Origin: CAYRJA01 sp964424455
Lineage (GTDB): Bacteria; Bacteroidota; Bacteroidia; Chitinophagales; UBA10324
NCBI GenBank assembly: GCA_964424455.1
Contig: CAYRJA010000042.1
Coordinates: 1-23,891 of the forward strand
Direction: 5' to 3'
Length of the DNA stretch: 23,891 nt
Part shown: one piece after another, positions 7,558 to 15,231 of the stretch
Layout: every line of letters starts with the position of its first letter
Numbering within the stretch: the stretch's first letter is position 1
Position numbers and translations under genes: made by a program
The notes under the pieces: model-generated
The model's input: only the letters and a program-made list of their open reading frames with translations
Database searches by the model: none
What the model was told of the DNA's origin: nothing

Positions 7558-8982
7558 CTATTCCTTTTTTCCGGCGATACGCCCGTAAATATTGGCAATT
7601 ACAAAAGCTGCGGGAATTAGCATTATAATATCAGCTTGTAAGAAATACCGCATTTCTATATTTCTGAACTGTGGACCCACACCTGCACATAAAGTAATAT
7701 AAAGAATGAGAAAATAACTCAATGCCACTCCGCCGAAATATGCACCGGGCTGGTTTGATTTTAATAAACTGTAACAGCCGAATATCCCTATCAAAAGTAA
7801 CAGCGTTCTGTAAACAAAGAGTAATGAAGCCGCTTTGCGGGCTAAAGTGGAAGTATCATAAAGGGTTAATTTAAAGACTGCTTTTTTCAGGTTCTGAAGA
7901 GGAAGAACTACCCAAAAATGAAAAGAGTTTTTTTCAATCTGCTCTTTACGGAGTTCGTCAAAAATTTCTTTTATTTCTTTGTTACAGTTGTCGTCACCAA
8001 CACTTTCTTTCCAATATTCCCTCCAATGGCTGAAACCGCGTCCGCAGTTTTGAGAGAGATAGGTTACCCTTGCCAGCTTTGCAGAATCTCCTTCAGAGAA
8101 ATATGCTGTACGGGGCCATTCTACCTTCTGATTTTTAACAATCTGAGAGAATTGTGGTTCCCATTCTGCTTTTACCGAATAAATATATTCCATAAAAGCC
8201 AGTGCATCAATATCCCAGTTTGGAATACCACGCAAATCCTGAGTAAGAATCAGTTTGCCATAGTTTACATAATTCCTGACAGGCCAGGGTGCATAAGCTA
8301 TCAGAAACAGAAGAGTAAACAGGAATGTTTTTGTAAGAGCACTTCTTGCCTGACTTCTATATCTAATCAGAATGGCAATAGCTAATACAGGCGCCAGCAA
8401 TATCAACTGCGGGCGAAATAAAACACCTAAGCCCAGAAAGAATCCACTGAGTGAATAGCCCCATTTTTTTTCTTCATGCAGAAAGAAATAAACTGAAAGC
8501 AGAAGAAAGAAAACACTCATATATTCCGAATAAACAACCGGAGTCCACACGATAATAAAGGGATAGAGAGCATAAAGCCATGCGAGAATGAGTGCAGCCC
8601 AGTTATTGGAAAAAAGTTTTTCTCCGATTCTGTAAATTAATATAATCCCAAAAAAGTCAAGCAATGTTTGAAACCATCCAATGACCGGATAAGCGGCTTC
8701 CCAATTCTGACCAAGCAGTAAATAAAAGATACCCATAAAGAAACTGTAGCCGGGCATGCGTGAAAAGTAGCCGTATTCATGATTGGGGGGGGTAATCATG
8801 TAAGTGCCTTGTTTCACCAGATTTTCAAAGCTGCTGGACCAGCATTGAGTATCACCATCAACAAAAATATCTGCACGATTGAAATAAAACTTTGCTCCAA
8901 CAAGGATAAAAAGTAAACGAACTGCCATGCCCGCTAATGCAACGAAAAGAATTTTCTTTTCTATTTTTAAACCGGTAAACAT
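7558..8982 (-). CDS. Polytopic glycosyltransferase, GT39/ArnT-like
   Basis: The 474-residue protein has an N-terminal membrane helix (about 10-30), then a periplasmic loop with the acidic VDGDTQCW motif (D42, D44), and about ten further hydrophobic segments. This layout is typical of GT-C glycosyltransferases of the dolichyl-phosphate-mannose mannosyltransferase/ArnT type, which transfer a sugar from a polyprenyl-phosphate donor to lipid, glycan or protein on the outer face of the inner membrane. FSRMPGYSFF, WTPVVYSEY and FRPQ near the membrane surface fit known family positions. A periplasmic insert lies at about 235-355. Donor and acceptor are unknown. A run of eight C in the coding strand at codons 64-66 is a potential slippage tract (see findings). 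The gene is monocistronic here; the LpxD-like gene is divergent from it. Confidence 0.75.
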   Translation of the reverse strand: MFTGLKIEKKILFVALAGMAVRLLFILVGAKFYFNRADIFVDGDTQCWSSSFENLVKQGTYMITPPNHEYGYFSRMPGYSFFMGIFYLLLGQNWEAAYPVIGWFQTLLDFFGIILIYRIGEKLFSNNWAALILAWLYALYPFIIVWTPVVYSEYMSVFFLLLSVYFFLHEEKKWGYSLSGFFLGLGVLFRPQLILLAPVLAIAILIRYRSQARSALTKTFLFTLLFLIAYAPWPVRNYVNYGKLILTQDLRGIPNWDIDALAFMEYIYSVKAEWEPQFSQIVKNQKVEWPRTAYFSEGDSAKLARVTYLSQNCGRGFSHWREYWKESVGDDNCNKEIKEIFDELRKEQIEKNSFHFWVVLPLQNLKKAVFKLTLYDTSTLARKAASLLFVYRTLLLLIGIFGCYSLLKSNQPGAYFGGVALSYFLILYITLCAGVGPQFRNIEMRYFLQADIIMLIPAAFVIANIYGRIAGKKE

Positions 8983-9141
8983 TCTTTAATAAGATTTTAA
9001 AAATTTGACTTCAATAATAGTATAATTTGTATTGATATTCTCAATAATTGAGTCTTATGAGAATATAAATTTATTAAAATTACCGGCAGATGTATCTATG
9101 CTGTGTGTTCAATTAATAAGTACAACCTTTTCTGCATTAAT

Positions 9142-9149
9142 TACTTTTG
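9142..9149 (+). promoter_or_regulatory. Putative -7 element of the LpxD-like gene
   Basis: TACTTTTG matches TAnnTTTG and lies 20 bases upstream of the ATG at 9170. No convincing -33 box was found at the expected distance. Confidence 0.45.
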
Positions 9150-9169
9150 TTTCAAATCCAAACTAATAA

Positions 9170-10099
9170 ATGAAATTACCTGCTCCTGTTAAACTATCTT
9201 TTGTTACAGATTTTATCAATGCAAAGCTGAGAGGCGACAGTCAATATGAAATAACAGGCATCAACGAAATTCATGTAGTTAACAAAGGGGATTTAACTTT
9301 TGTGGATCATCCTAAATATTATGACAAAGTGTTGAATTCGGCAGCTTCTGTTATTCTGATTAATAAAGATATTGAACCGCCGGCAGGTAAACATCTGCTT
9401 ATCTGCGATGACCCGTTTCAGTGTTACAATAAACTGACAAAACACTTTCTTCCTTTTGAATCCTCTAAAAAATTAATCAGCGATTCAGCTACAATCGGGA
9501 AAGGAGTAGTGTTACAGCCGGGCATATTCATCGGCAACAATGTAAAAATCGGAGATGATTGCCTGATTCATTCTAATGTTTCCATCTACGATAATAGCAT
9601 TATCGGCAACCGCGTGATTATTCATGCCAATGCTGTAATCGGCAGCGATGCTTTCTATTACAAAAAACTCCCATCCGGTTATGATAAAATGCATTCATGC
9701 GGAAGAGTAGTGATTGAAGATGATGTGGAGATTGGCGCCGGTTGTACCATTGATAAAGGGGTATCAGGTGATACAGTGATTGGCAAGGGAAGCAAGTTCG
9801 ATAACCATGTACATATTGGTCATGATACTGTTGTAGGGAAAAATGTTTTAATTGCTGCTCAAACAGGAATTGCAGGTGTTACAAAAATTGAAGATGATGT
9901 TATCCTTTGGGGACAAGTGGGAGTGAATAAAGATTTAGTGATTGGAAAAGGAGCCGTAGTGTATGCCCAATCGGGAGTTGCCTCCTCTATAGAAGGCGGG
10001 AAAAATTATTTCGGCTCTCCTGTACAGGAAGCAAGAGAAAAGATGAAAGAACTTGCCTATACCAAACGGTTGAAAGAATTATTTAACAAAAAGAGTTAA
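9170..10099 (+). CDS. LpxD-like UDP-3-O-acylglucosamine N-acyltransferase
   Basis: The 309-residue protein has an N-terminal domain (about 1-100, with KGDLTFVDHPKYYDK as in LpxD uridine-binding domains). A left-handed beta-helix of hexapeptide repeats follows (about 105-275), then a short C-terminal helix (EARKKMKELAYTKRLKELF-like end). Family landmarks are AVIGSDAF, GRVVIEDDVEIGAGCTIDKG, and HIGHDTVVG with H218 at the place of the catalytic histidine of LpxD. LpxD adds the second 3-hydroxyacyl chain to the glucosamine precursor of lipid A in the cytosol. At 309 residues it is shorter than canonical LpxD (about 340). Bacteroidota often carry such a second, LpxD-like protein besides true LpxD, so acyl donor and sugar acceptor are not certain. 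No other lpx genes are adjacent. Confidence 0.8.
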   Translation: MKLPAPVKLSFVTDFINAKLRGDSQYEITGINEIHVVNKGDLTFVDHPKYYDKVLNSAASVILINKDIEPPAGKHLLICDDPFQCYNKLTKHFLPFESSKKLISDSATIGKGVVLQPGIFIGNNVKIGDDCLIHSNVSIYDNSIIGNRVIIHANAVIGSDAFYYKKLPSGYDKMHSCGRVVIEDDVEIGAGCTIDKGVSGDTVIGKGSKFDNHVHIGHDTVVGKNVLIAAQTGIAGVTKIEDDVILWGQVGVNKDLVIGKGAVVYAQSGVASSIEGGKNYFGSPVQEAREKMKELAYTKRLKELFNKKS

Positions 10100-10114
10100 C
10101 AAAATTTCTGCAGG

Positions 10115-10723
10115 TCACATAAACCTGAATGCTATCATTTGTGCCATAAAGCCGACAAAGTATCCCAGATAGATTTCTCTATTTTCATGTGCTTTCAATA
10201 AAAGCCGGCTGGTTCCCACTAATCCTGCCATCAAACAAGTAAGTAAAAAAACTCCAATCATGTTGTAAGTAGAGAATAATGTATTGCCAAGCATCAACCC
10301 AATGAAGCAACCCATTCCTGCAGCATGAATACTTATCTTTTTAAAGATGTTGATTACAAAAATTGCAGCAAGTGTAACACAAGACCCAAGTAATGCAGTG
10401 TTAAGTATTATTGGTTCTTCACTCTTCCGGTAAACCATAAATGTCCAGAAATAAAAAGTCATGCAACAGATATAAGGAATAATCCGCTCCTGCTTGTCTT
10501 CCATGTTGAATGACTTTATATAGCCCAGTTGCTTCAACAGAAGAATACAGATTCCGGGAAAAATAAATGTATTGATAAACACACGCAGCACTATCATCCA
10601 TTTCATATCGTCCGGATAATTTCCGAACATATAAGGATTGGTAAATACTATTATGGCAAACGCATAAGTCGGCAGTAACAGAGGATGGAATAATACAGAA
10701 AAGAAATAAGCAACTTTTTTCAT
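10115..10723 (-). CDS. PAP2-like integral membrane protein
   Basis: The 202-residue protein is mostly hydrophobic, with five to six predicted membrane helices, and begins with FSVLFHPLLLPTYAF. Three short conserved patches resemble a divergent PAP2 phosphatase site: DKQERIIP (R80, P83), SIHAAG (H133) and SRLLLKAH (S172, R173, H179), the last matching the SR-x5-H signature. The usual aspartate after that histidine is replaced by glutamate/asparagine. PAP2 proteins remove phosphate from lipids such as undecaprenyl pyrophosphate or phosphatidic acid, but activity is uncertain here. It lies 49 bases downstream of rpoN on the same strand, so they may be co-transcribed, and it converges on the LpxD-like gene with a 15-base gap. 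No terminator is visible in that gap. Confidence 0.6.
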   Translation of the reverse strand: MKKVAYFFSVLFHPLLLPTYAFAIIVFTNPYMFGNYPDDMKWMIVLRVFINTFIFPGICILLLKQLGYIKSFNMEDKQERIIPYICCMTFYFWTFMVYRKSEEPIILNTALLGSCVTLAAIFVINIFKKISIHAAGMGCFIGLMLGNTLFSTYNMIGVFLLTCLMAGLVGTSRLLLKAHENREIYLGYFVGFMAQMIAFRFM

Positions 10724-10772
10724 TTCATAACGGATAATAGATGCAGACTGATAACTGAAATATTGGATTAGA

Positions 10773-12320
10773 TTATAATTCTCTTCTTAACCGCGCAACC
10801 GGAATGTTCAATTGCTCACGGTATTTTGCAACAGTACGGCGGGCAATATTGTATCCCTTTTCTCTTAACAATTCAGTAAGTTTTTCATCCGCCAATGGTT
10901 TGCGCTTATCTTCAAGAGTAATTAAATCAGAAAGAATCTTTTTCACTTCGCGAGTTGAAACTTCTTCACCGCTATCTGTACTGAGCGATTCTGAAAAAAG
11001 TGATTTTAATTTCAGTGTGCCAAATTCAGTTTGTACATACTTGCTGTTTGCCACTCGTGAAATGGTGCTGATGTCCATTTGAACAGTGTCTGCAATGTCT
11101 TTCAGAATCATTGGCTTCAATCTGGTTTCATCTCCGGTCAGAAAGTATTCGTACTGATAATTCATAATAGCATTCATCACACCTGATAAGGTATTGTACC
11201 GCTGCTGAATGGCATCAATGAACCACTTAGCCGAATCAATTTTCTGTTTAATAAACATTACCGCTTCCTTCTGCTGCTTATCTTTTGTTTTGCTCTTGTT
11301 GTAATCGCGCAGCATTTCTCTAAACTGATTGCTTACCCGCAGTTCGGGAATATTCATTCCATGAAGGGATAGCTCTAATTTTCCGTCAACATTCTGTATA
11401 AAAAAATCAGGAATAATGAATGTCTCCGGATTATGAGAACCCGAATAAGCGCTGCCCGGCTTGGGGTTCAGCTTCAGTATTTCATCAATCACTTTTTTCA
11501 GCAACTCATCATCTACATTCAGATGTTGCTGCAATTTGTCATAGTGCTTTTTTACAAACTCATCAAAATAATGCTCAATTACCCGAATGGCAAGCCGGTC
11601 AACTTCCGTCTGATGTTCTTCTTCTTTCCGTAACAACTGTAACATCAAACATTCTTTTAAATCGCGCGCACCCACTCCCGGAGGATCAAGATGTTGAACC
11701 TTCTTCAAGATTGATGCAAGCTGCTCTTCGGTACATTTGATATTCTGAGAAAAACTTAAATCATCCACCATTGCATCCAACGGACGGCGCAGATAACCAT
11801 CATCATCCATGCTGCCGATAAGATATTCAGCAAGCGCTGATTCTTCCTCAGACAAGTTCATCATGCCTGTCTGCTGTTCAAGATATTCATGAAAGCTGCG
11901 TTGCACCGCCACCGGAATACCTTGCCTTTCTTCATCAGAATTGTAATTGTCGCCTCTTAATTTATAATCAGCTACTTCTTCTTCGTCTAAATAGTCGGCA
12001 TAGTCGGTATCGTCTTCTGCAGAAGTATCCGAAATTTCTTCAACGGTGTCATCATCAATCTCACTCTCTTCTTTGTTTTCTTCTGCTTCGTCCTTTTCAG
12101 CATCCTGTTCTTCATTCGTTGTTTCACTCTCTAAAGGAGTTTCTTCCTGCATAGTGATGTCATCTTTATCATCTCCTTCTTCCAGTGCAGGGTTAGCTTC
12201 CAGCTCTTCTTTTATCCGTTCTTCAAGATTAGCTGCAGGAATCTGTAACAGTTTCATTAACTGAATCTGTTGCGGCGACAGCTTTTGCAATAATTTCTGA
12301 TGTAATCCTTGTTTTAGCAT
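10773..12320 (-). CDS. rpoN: RNA polymerase sigma-54 factor
   Basis: Sigma-54 directs RNA polymerase to -24/-12 promoters and needs an AAA+ activator. The 515-residue product has region I (LHQKLLQKLSPQQIQLMKLLQIP, about 6-28), a long very acidic region II (about 43-135, dominated by Glu and Asp), the core-binding region (about 140-330), the helix-turn-helix, and the diagnostic RpoN box ARRTVAKYR near the end (493-501) that reads the -24 element. All regions are complete. The acidic region is longer than in E. coli. No hpf, ptsN or kdo genes flank it, unlike in Proteobacteria. A -7 element lies 8 bases before the start codon, so the leader would be very short. No activator gene or clear -24/-12 site was seen in the window. 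Confidence 0.95.
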   Translation of the reverse strand: MLKQGLHQKLLQKLSPQQIQLMKLLQIPAANLEERIKEELEANPALEEGDDKDDITMQEETPLESETTNEEQDAEKDEAEENKEESEIDDDTVEEISDTSAEDDTDYADYLDEEEVADYKLRGDNYNSDEERQGIPVAVQRSFHEYLEQQTGMMNLSEEESALAEYLIGSMDDDGYLRRPLDAMVDDLSFSQNIKCTEEQLASILKKVQHLDPPGVGARDLKECLMLQLLRKEEEHQTEVDRLAIRVIEHYFDEFVKKHYDKLQQHLNVDDELLKKVIDEILKLNPKPGSAYSGSHNPETFIIPDFFIQNVDGKLELSLHGMNIPELRVSNQFREMLRDYNKSKTKDKQQKEAVMFIKQKIDSAKWFIDAIQQRYNTLSGVMNAIMNYQYEYFLTGDETRLKPMILKDIADTVQMDISTISRVANSKYVQTEFGTLKLKSLFSESLSTDSGEEVSTREVKKILSDLITLEDKRKPLADEKLTELLREKGYNIARRTVAKYREQLNIPVARLRREL

Positions 12321-12327
12321 TTCGCGC

Positions 12328-12335
12328 CAAAGTTA
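12328..12335 (-). promoter_or_regulatory. rpoN: Putative -7 element of rpoN
   Basis: The minus strand reads TAACTTTG, an exact TAnnTTTG match, 7 bases upstream of the rpoN ATG. A start site at the normal distance would give an almost leaderless mRNA. No -33 box was found. Confidence 0.4.
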
Positions 12336-12452
12336 AGAAAAGCAGAGGACGGATTGAGTGATAAAAATCTTGTTTTTTATTTCTTTTCATTGAAACCTAT
12401 TCAGAATTTTCAGGTAATAGTGGCAGAATTTCAAAAAACACCAAGTCATTTA

Positions 12453-12950
12453 ATGAGAAAGGTATTCTATGTCTTTACTCTTACTGTTTTATTTGCTGCG
12501 AAGGCTAACAGCCAATCGCTTAGCCAGCAGGTAGTTGGCGCAGCGGGTAATTTTTCCGTAGCAAATGGCAATTCACTTTCTTTTACGGTAGGTGAAGCTG
12601 CTGTTCAGACTTTAACCAATTCTAACATTCTTACACAAGGATTTCAACAACCGGAGAAATTAGTTGTTTCAGGTGTTACAATAACAAACTCGTTTTTTCA
12701 GTTGGATGTTTATCCAAATCCGACTCAGGATAACTTATTTGTAAAACTGCACGCATCCTCCCCTGTTACTGCTGTTACAGTCCGGTTAATGGATATGCTT
12801 GGAAGAAATTTATTTGAATCAGCAAACAGTTTCGCTGAAAACACACTCATTACAGTACCGATGAAAAACTTTCCTGCAGGAACTTACCTGCTGACGGTTG
12901 CTGATGATAAAGGAAATGTGTCATCGTACAAAGTCATTAATCTCCGGTAA
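12453..12950 (+). CDS. Small T9SS-sorted secreted protein
   Basis: The 165-residue product starts with a signal peptide (MRKVFYVFTLTVLFAAKANS). A beta-rich stretch follows, with the recurring SFTVGEAAVQTL and ILTQGFQQPE pattern seen in many short Bacteroidota secreted proteins. A type A T9SS sorting domain covers about residues 87-165 (YPNPTQDNLFVKL, then LMDMLGR, FPAGTYLLTV and a final SYKVINLR). The frame extends upstream to a TTG at 12354, but those residues are polar and would bury the signal peptide, so the ATG at 12453 is the start. The next gene begins 19 bases downstream, so the two form an operon. The protein has little besides the sorting domain and a short passenger, suggesting a small surface-bound product of unknown function. 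Confidence 0.82.
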   Translation: MRKVFYVFTLTVLFAAKANSQSLSQQVVGAAGNFSVANGNSLSFTVGEAAVQTLTNSNILTQGFQQPEKLVVSGVTITNSFFQLDVYPNPTQDNLFVKLHASSPVTAVTVRLMDMLGRNLFESANSFAENTLITVPMKNFPAGTYLLTVADDKGNVSSYKVINLR

Positions 12951-12969
12951 ACTAAAAACACACACCATA

Positions 12970-15105
12970 ATGATGAATAATTCAATTCAAACAAAAGCAA
13001 AGCAGTTGCAAACAGCAGCGCTTAGCTTCATTTGCCTAACAGCAGTTTTACTGTGGCAGACTCAATCCATAGTTGCACAAGTCCCGCAAAAGTTCAATTA
13101 TCAGGCAATAGCGCGTGATGGAAGCGGTAATGCACTCACCTCTAAAACTATAGGTATCCGCATCTCCGTACTTGACGGCAGTGCAACCGGCGTGGCGAAC
13201 TATATGGAAGCACATACTGTAACAACTAATCAGTTTGGTCTTTTCACTTTGCAGATTGGCGGCGGCACAGTTGTTTCAGGCTCTATGAACAATGTTCCAT
13301 GGAACAATGGCAATCAGTGGCTGAAAGTAGAAATGGATATAAATGGAGGAATCAATTATACAAACATGGGAGCTACTCAACTGCTTAGTGTACCCTTTGC
13401 AATGATGGCAGGAACTACAAGTAATATAAAACTTAATGACCTTTCTGATGTAGATTGCTCTAATGCAGTAAGCGGGCAAGTGCTGAAATGGAACGGTACA
13501 ACATGGGTGCCTGCGGCAGATAACACTACGGGCGGTTCCGGCGGCTCTTCTTTATGGACACAGTCCGGTACAAACATTTACAATTTCAACGGAGGAAACG
13601 TGGGAGTAGGAAACAGTAATCCGTCCGCATTGCTTGATGTAGGAGGTAATAGCTCCATCAATTCCGTATTAGGTCAGTTTCAGAATCTGAATTCATCCAG
13701 CACGAGCAATGTTTTAAATCTTTCCAACAATGGAATCGGCTATAATCTTTATTCTATGAAAACCGGACAGTCGGAAGGTGCTTATTTTATAAAAGACAAT
13801 ACCGGCTCAGGTACTGCAAATGTTTATATAACTAACAACGGAACAGGAAACTCAGTTGATGCTTTTGCAACCGGAAAGGGATATGCAGGAGGATTTCACG
13901 GCGGCGCTGAAGCTCTCGGCGGTGTTTATGCTACTGTAACAGGAAAAGGGTATGCAGGAAAATTTGACGGAAGTATAAATGGAAACGGTATTTATGCAGG
14001 TGTTACAGGAGCAGGATATGCAGGATTCTTTAACGGAAAAACAAAAATTCAGTACGCGGCGACAGGCGCTGCATCACCCCATTTATCTTTATATGAAGAA
14101 TCTGCAACCGGATATGCACGGCTGAACTTTCAGAACGCATCTTCTGCCACCAACTATTGGGGAATCGGCGGAATGGTAAATTCAACAACTTCTTCTGCAC
14201 GGATGTCGTTTGCTTACGGCGCAAGCGGAGAGATACTGACATTAACCGGCGATGGAAGAATGGGTATAGGAATCAGTGACCCGGGAGCAAAGTTTCATCT
14301 CAATGGCGATGTTGCTTATACAGGGTCAATGGCAAAGATTGAAAACAACAATCCTTCAAATGCCAATACCATTTTAACACTCAAAACAATTTCATCCTCT
14401 GAATTGATTACTGCATCGAAAGCAGGAATAGGTTATGGATTAAATATTCAGAAGACCGGACTTTATTCTGCCACAGCAGCTATCTATGGAGCTTCCGCCG
14501 GCGATAACGGAGAAGGTATTCGCGGCAGCGCTTTTGGCAATGGCGGCTATGGTGTGTATGGAAACGCTGCGGGTAACGGCAGCAATTCGTACTTCGGTGT
14601 GTATGGTTATGCTTCAGGCAGTACCGGTGCAGACTATGGAATTTATGGTTTGCAGGGACAAGGAGCTAATGACTGGGCCGGCTATTTCAGCGGCAACCTT
14701 GGTTACACAGGTATGCTGATCAGTACTTCTGATGAAAAGTTGAAACAGGATACCAATCCAATGTCAGAATCATTAAAGAATTTAATGAAGCTTCAGCCCA
14801 AAACTTACTTCTACCGTCATGATGGAGTATATGCAAACATGCACTTGCCCGAAGGTGAACAAACCGGTTTGATTGCACAGGAATTAGAAAAGGTATTCCC
14901 GAATCTGGTAAAGCAATCTACTTATACCTATGTAGAGAAGGGAGAAATGGAAGAAGGCAAAGAGGGTGATGTGAGAACCTCACAAATTGATTACAAAGGA
15001 GTAAACTATATCGGACTGATTCCGGTGTTGATTGGCGCTATACAGGATCAGCAGAAAGAAATTGAAGAACTCAAACTACAGGTGTCGCGACTTGAGAAAA
15101 AATAG
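12970..15105 (+). CDS. Secreted tail-fibre-like protein with C-terminal S74 intramolecular chaperone
   Basis: With the ATG at 12970 the product has 711 residues. A signal peptide (about 1-36) precedes a module QKFNYQAIARDGSGN... to LLSVPFAMMAG found in many Bacteroidota surface proteins. A Gly/Asn/Thr-rich repetitive shaft follows, with recurring GKGYAGGFHG, GKGYAGKFDG and GAGYAGFFNG units (about 290-350). The last 127 residues are an S74/endosialidase-type chaperone domain: STSDEKLKQD, TYFYR, TGLIAQELEKVFPNLV, DYKGVNYIGLIPVLIGAIQDQ, and a terminal coiled coil. Such domains trimerise beta-helical fibres and are often released by self-cleavage near the SxSD motif. There is no T9SS sorting domain on this protein; its partner 19 bases upstream has one. 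No phage genes lie nearby, so it is a cell-surface protein rather than a prophage fibre. Confidence 0.85.
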   Translation: MMNNSIQTKAKQLQTAALSFICLTAVLLWQTQSIVAQVPQKFNYQAIARDGSGNALTSKTIGIRISVLDGSATGVANYMEAHTVTTNQFGLFTLQIGGGTVVSGSMNNVPWNNGNQWLKVEMDINGGINYTNMGATQLLSVPFAMMAGTTSNIKLNDLSDVDCSNAVSGQVLKWNGTTWVPAADNTTGGSGGSSLWTQSGTNIYNFNGGNVGVGNSNPSALLDVGGNSSINSVLGQFQNLNSSSTSNVLNLSNNGIGYNLYSMKTGQSEGAYFIKDNTGSGTANVYITNNGTGNSVDAFATGKGYAGGFHGGAEALGGVYATVTGKGYAGKFDGSINGNGIYAGVTGAGYAGFFNGKTKIQYAATGAASPHLSLYEESATGYARLNFQNASSATNYWGIGGMVNSTTSSARMSFAYGASGEILTLTGDGRMGIGISDPGAKFHLNGDVAYTGSMAKIENNNPSNANTILTLKTISSSELITASKAGIGYGLNIQKTGLYSATAAIYGASAGDNGEGIRGSAFGNGGYGVYGNAAGNGSNSYFGVYGYASGSTGADYGIYGLQGQGANDWAGYFSGNLGYTGMLISTSDEKLKQDTNPMSESLKNLMKLQPKTYFYRHDGVYANMHLPEGEQTGLIAQELEKVFPNLVKQSTYTYVEKGEMEEGKEGDVRTSQIDYKGVNYIGLIPVLIGAIQDQQKEIEELKLQVSRLEKK

Positions 15106-15128
15106 TGTGTTTAGTTTTTGGTTTGGGG

Positions 15129-15168
15129 AAAATCCGCCGGGTGTTACACTTAGGCGGGTTTTCTTTTT
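15129..15168 (+). terminator. Intrinsic terminator after the tail-fibre operon
   Basis: CCGCC (15134-15138) pairs with GGCGG (15153-15157), extended by AAAA/TTTT on the outside, and is followed by TTTTCTTTTT. The loop contains the iterated palindrome GTGTTACAC (15141-15149), which can itself fold, so the hairpin is compound. Confidence 0.75.
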
Positions 15169-15231
15169 GTAGTTATATATATTTTAAACTGTAACAGCTT
15201 AGGTTTATTCTGTCTTTCGTAATAAATTCTT

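Noticed and set aside
7918..8385. 155-codon plus-strand frame opposite the glycosyltransferase gene
   Set aside because: Its composition (many Phe and Cys) mirrors the antisense of hydrophobic codons, and the minus-strand gene is well supported.
12970..15105. Prophage tail fibre
   Set aside because: The product has a signal peptide and a Bacteroidota surface module, and no phage structural, lysis or integrase genes are nearby.
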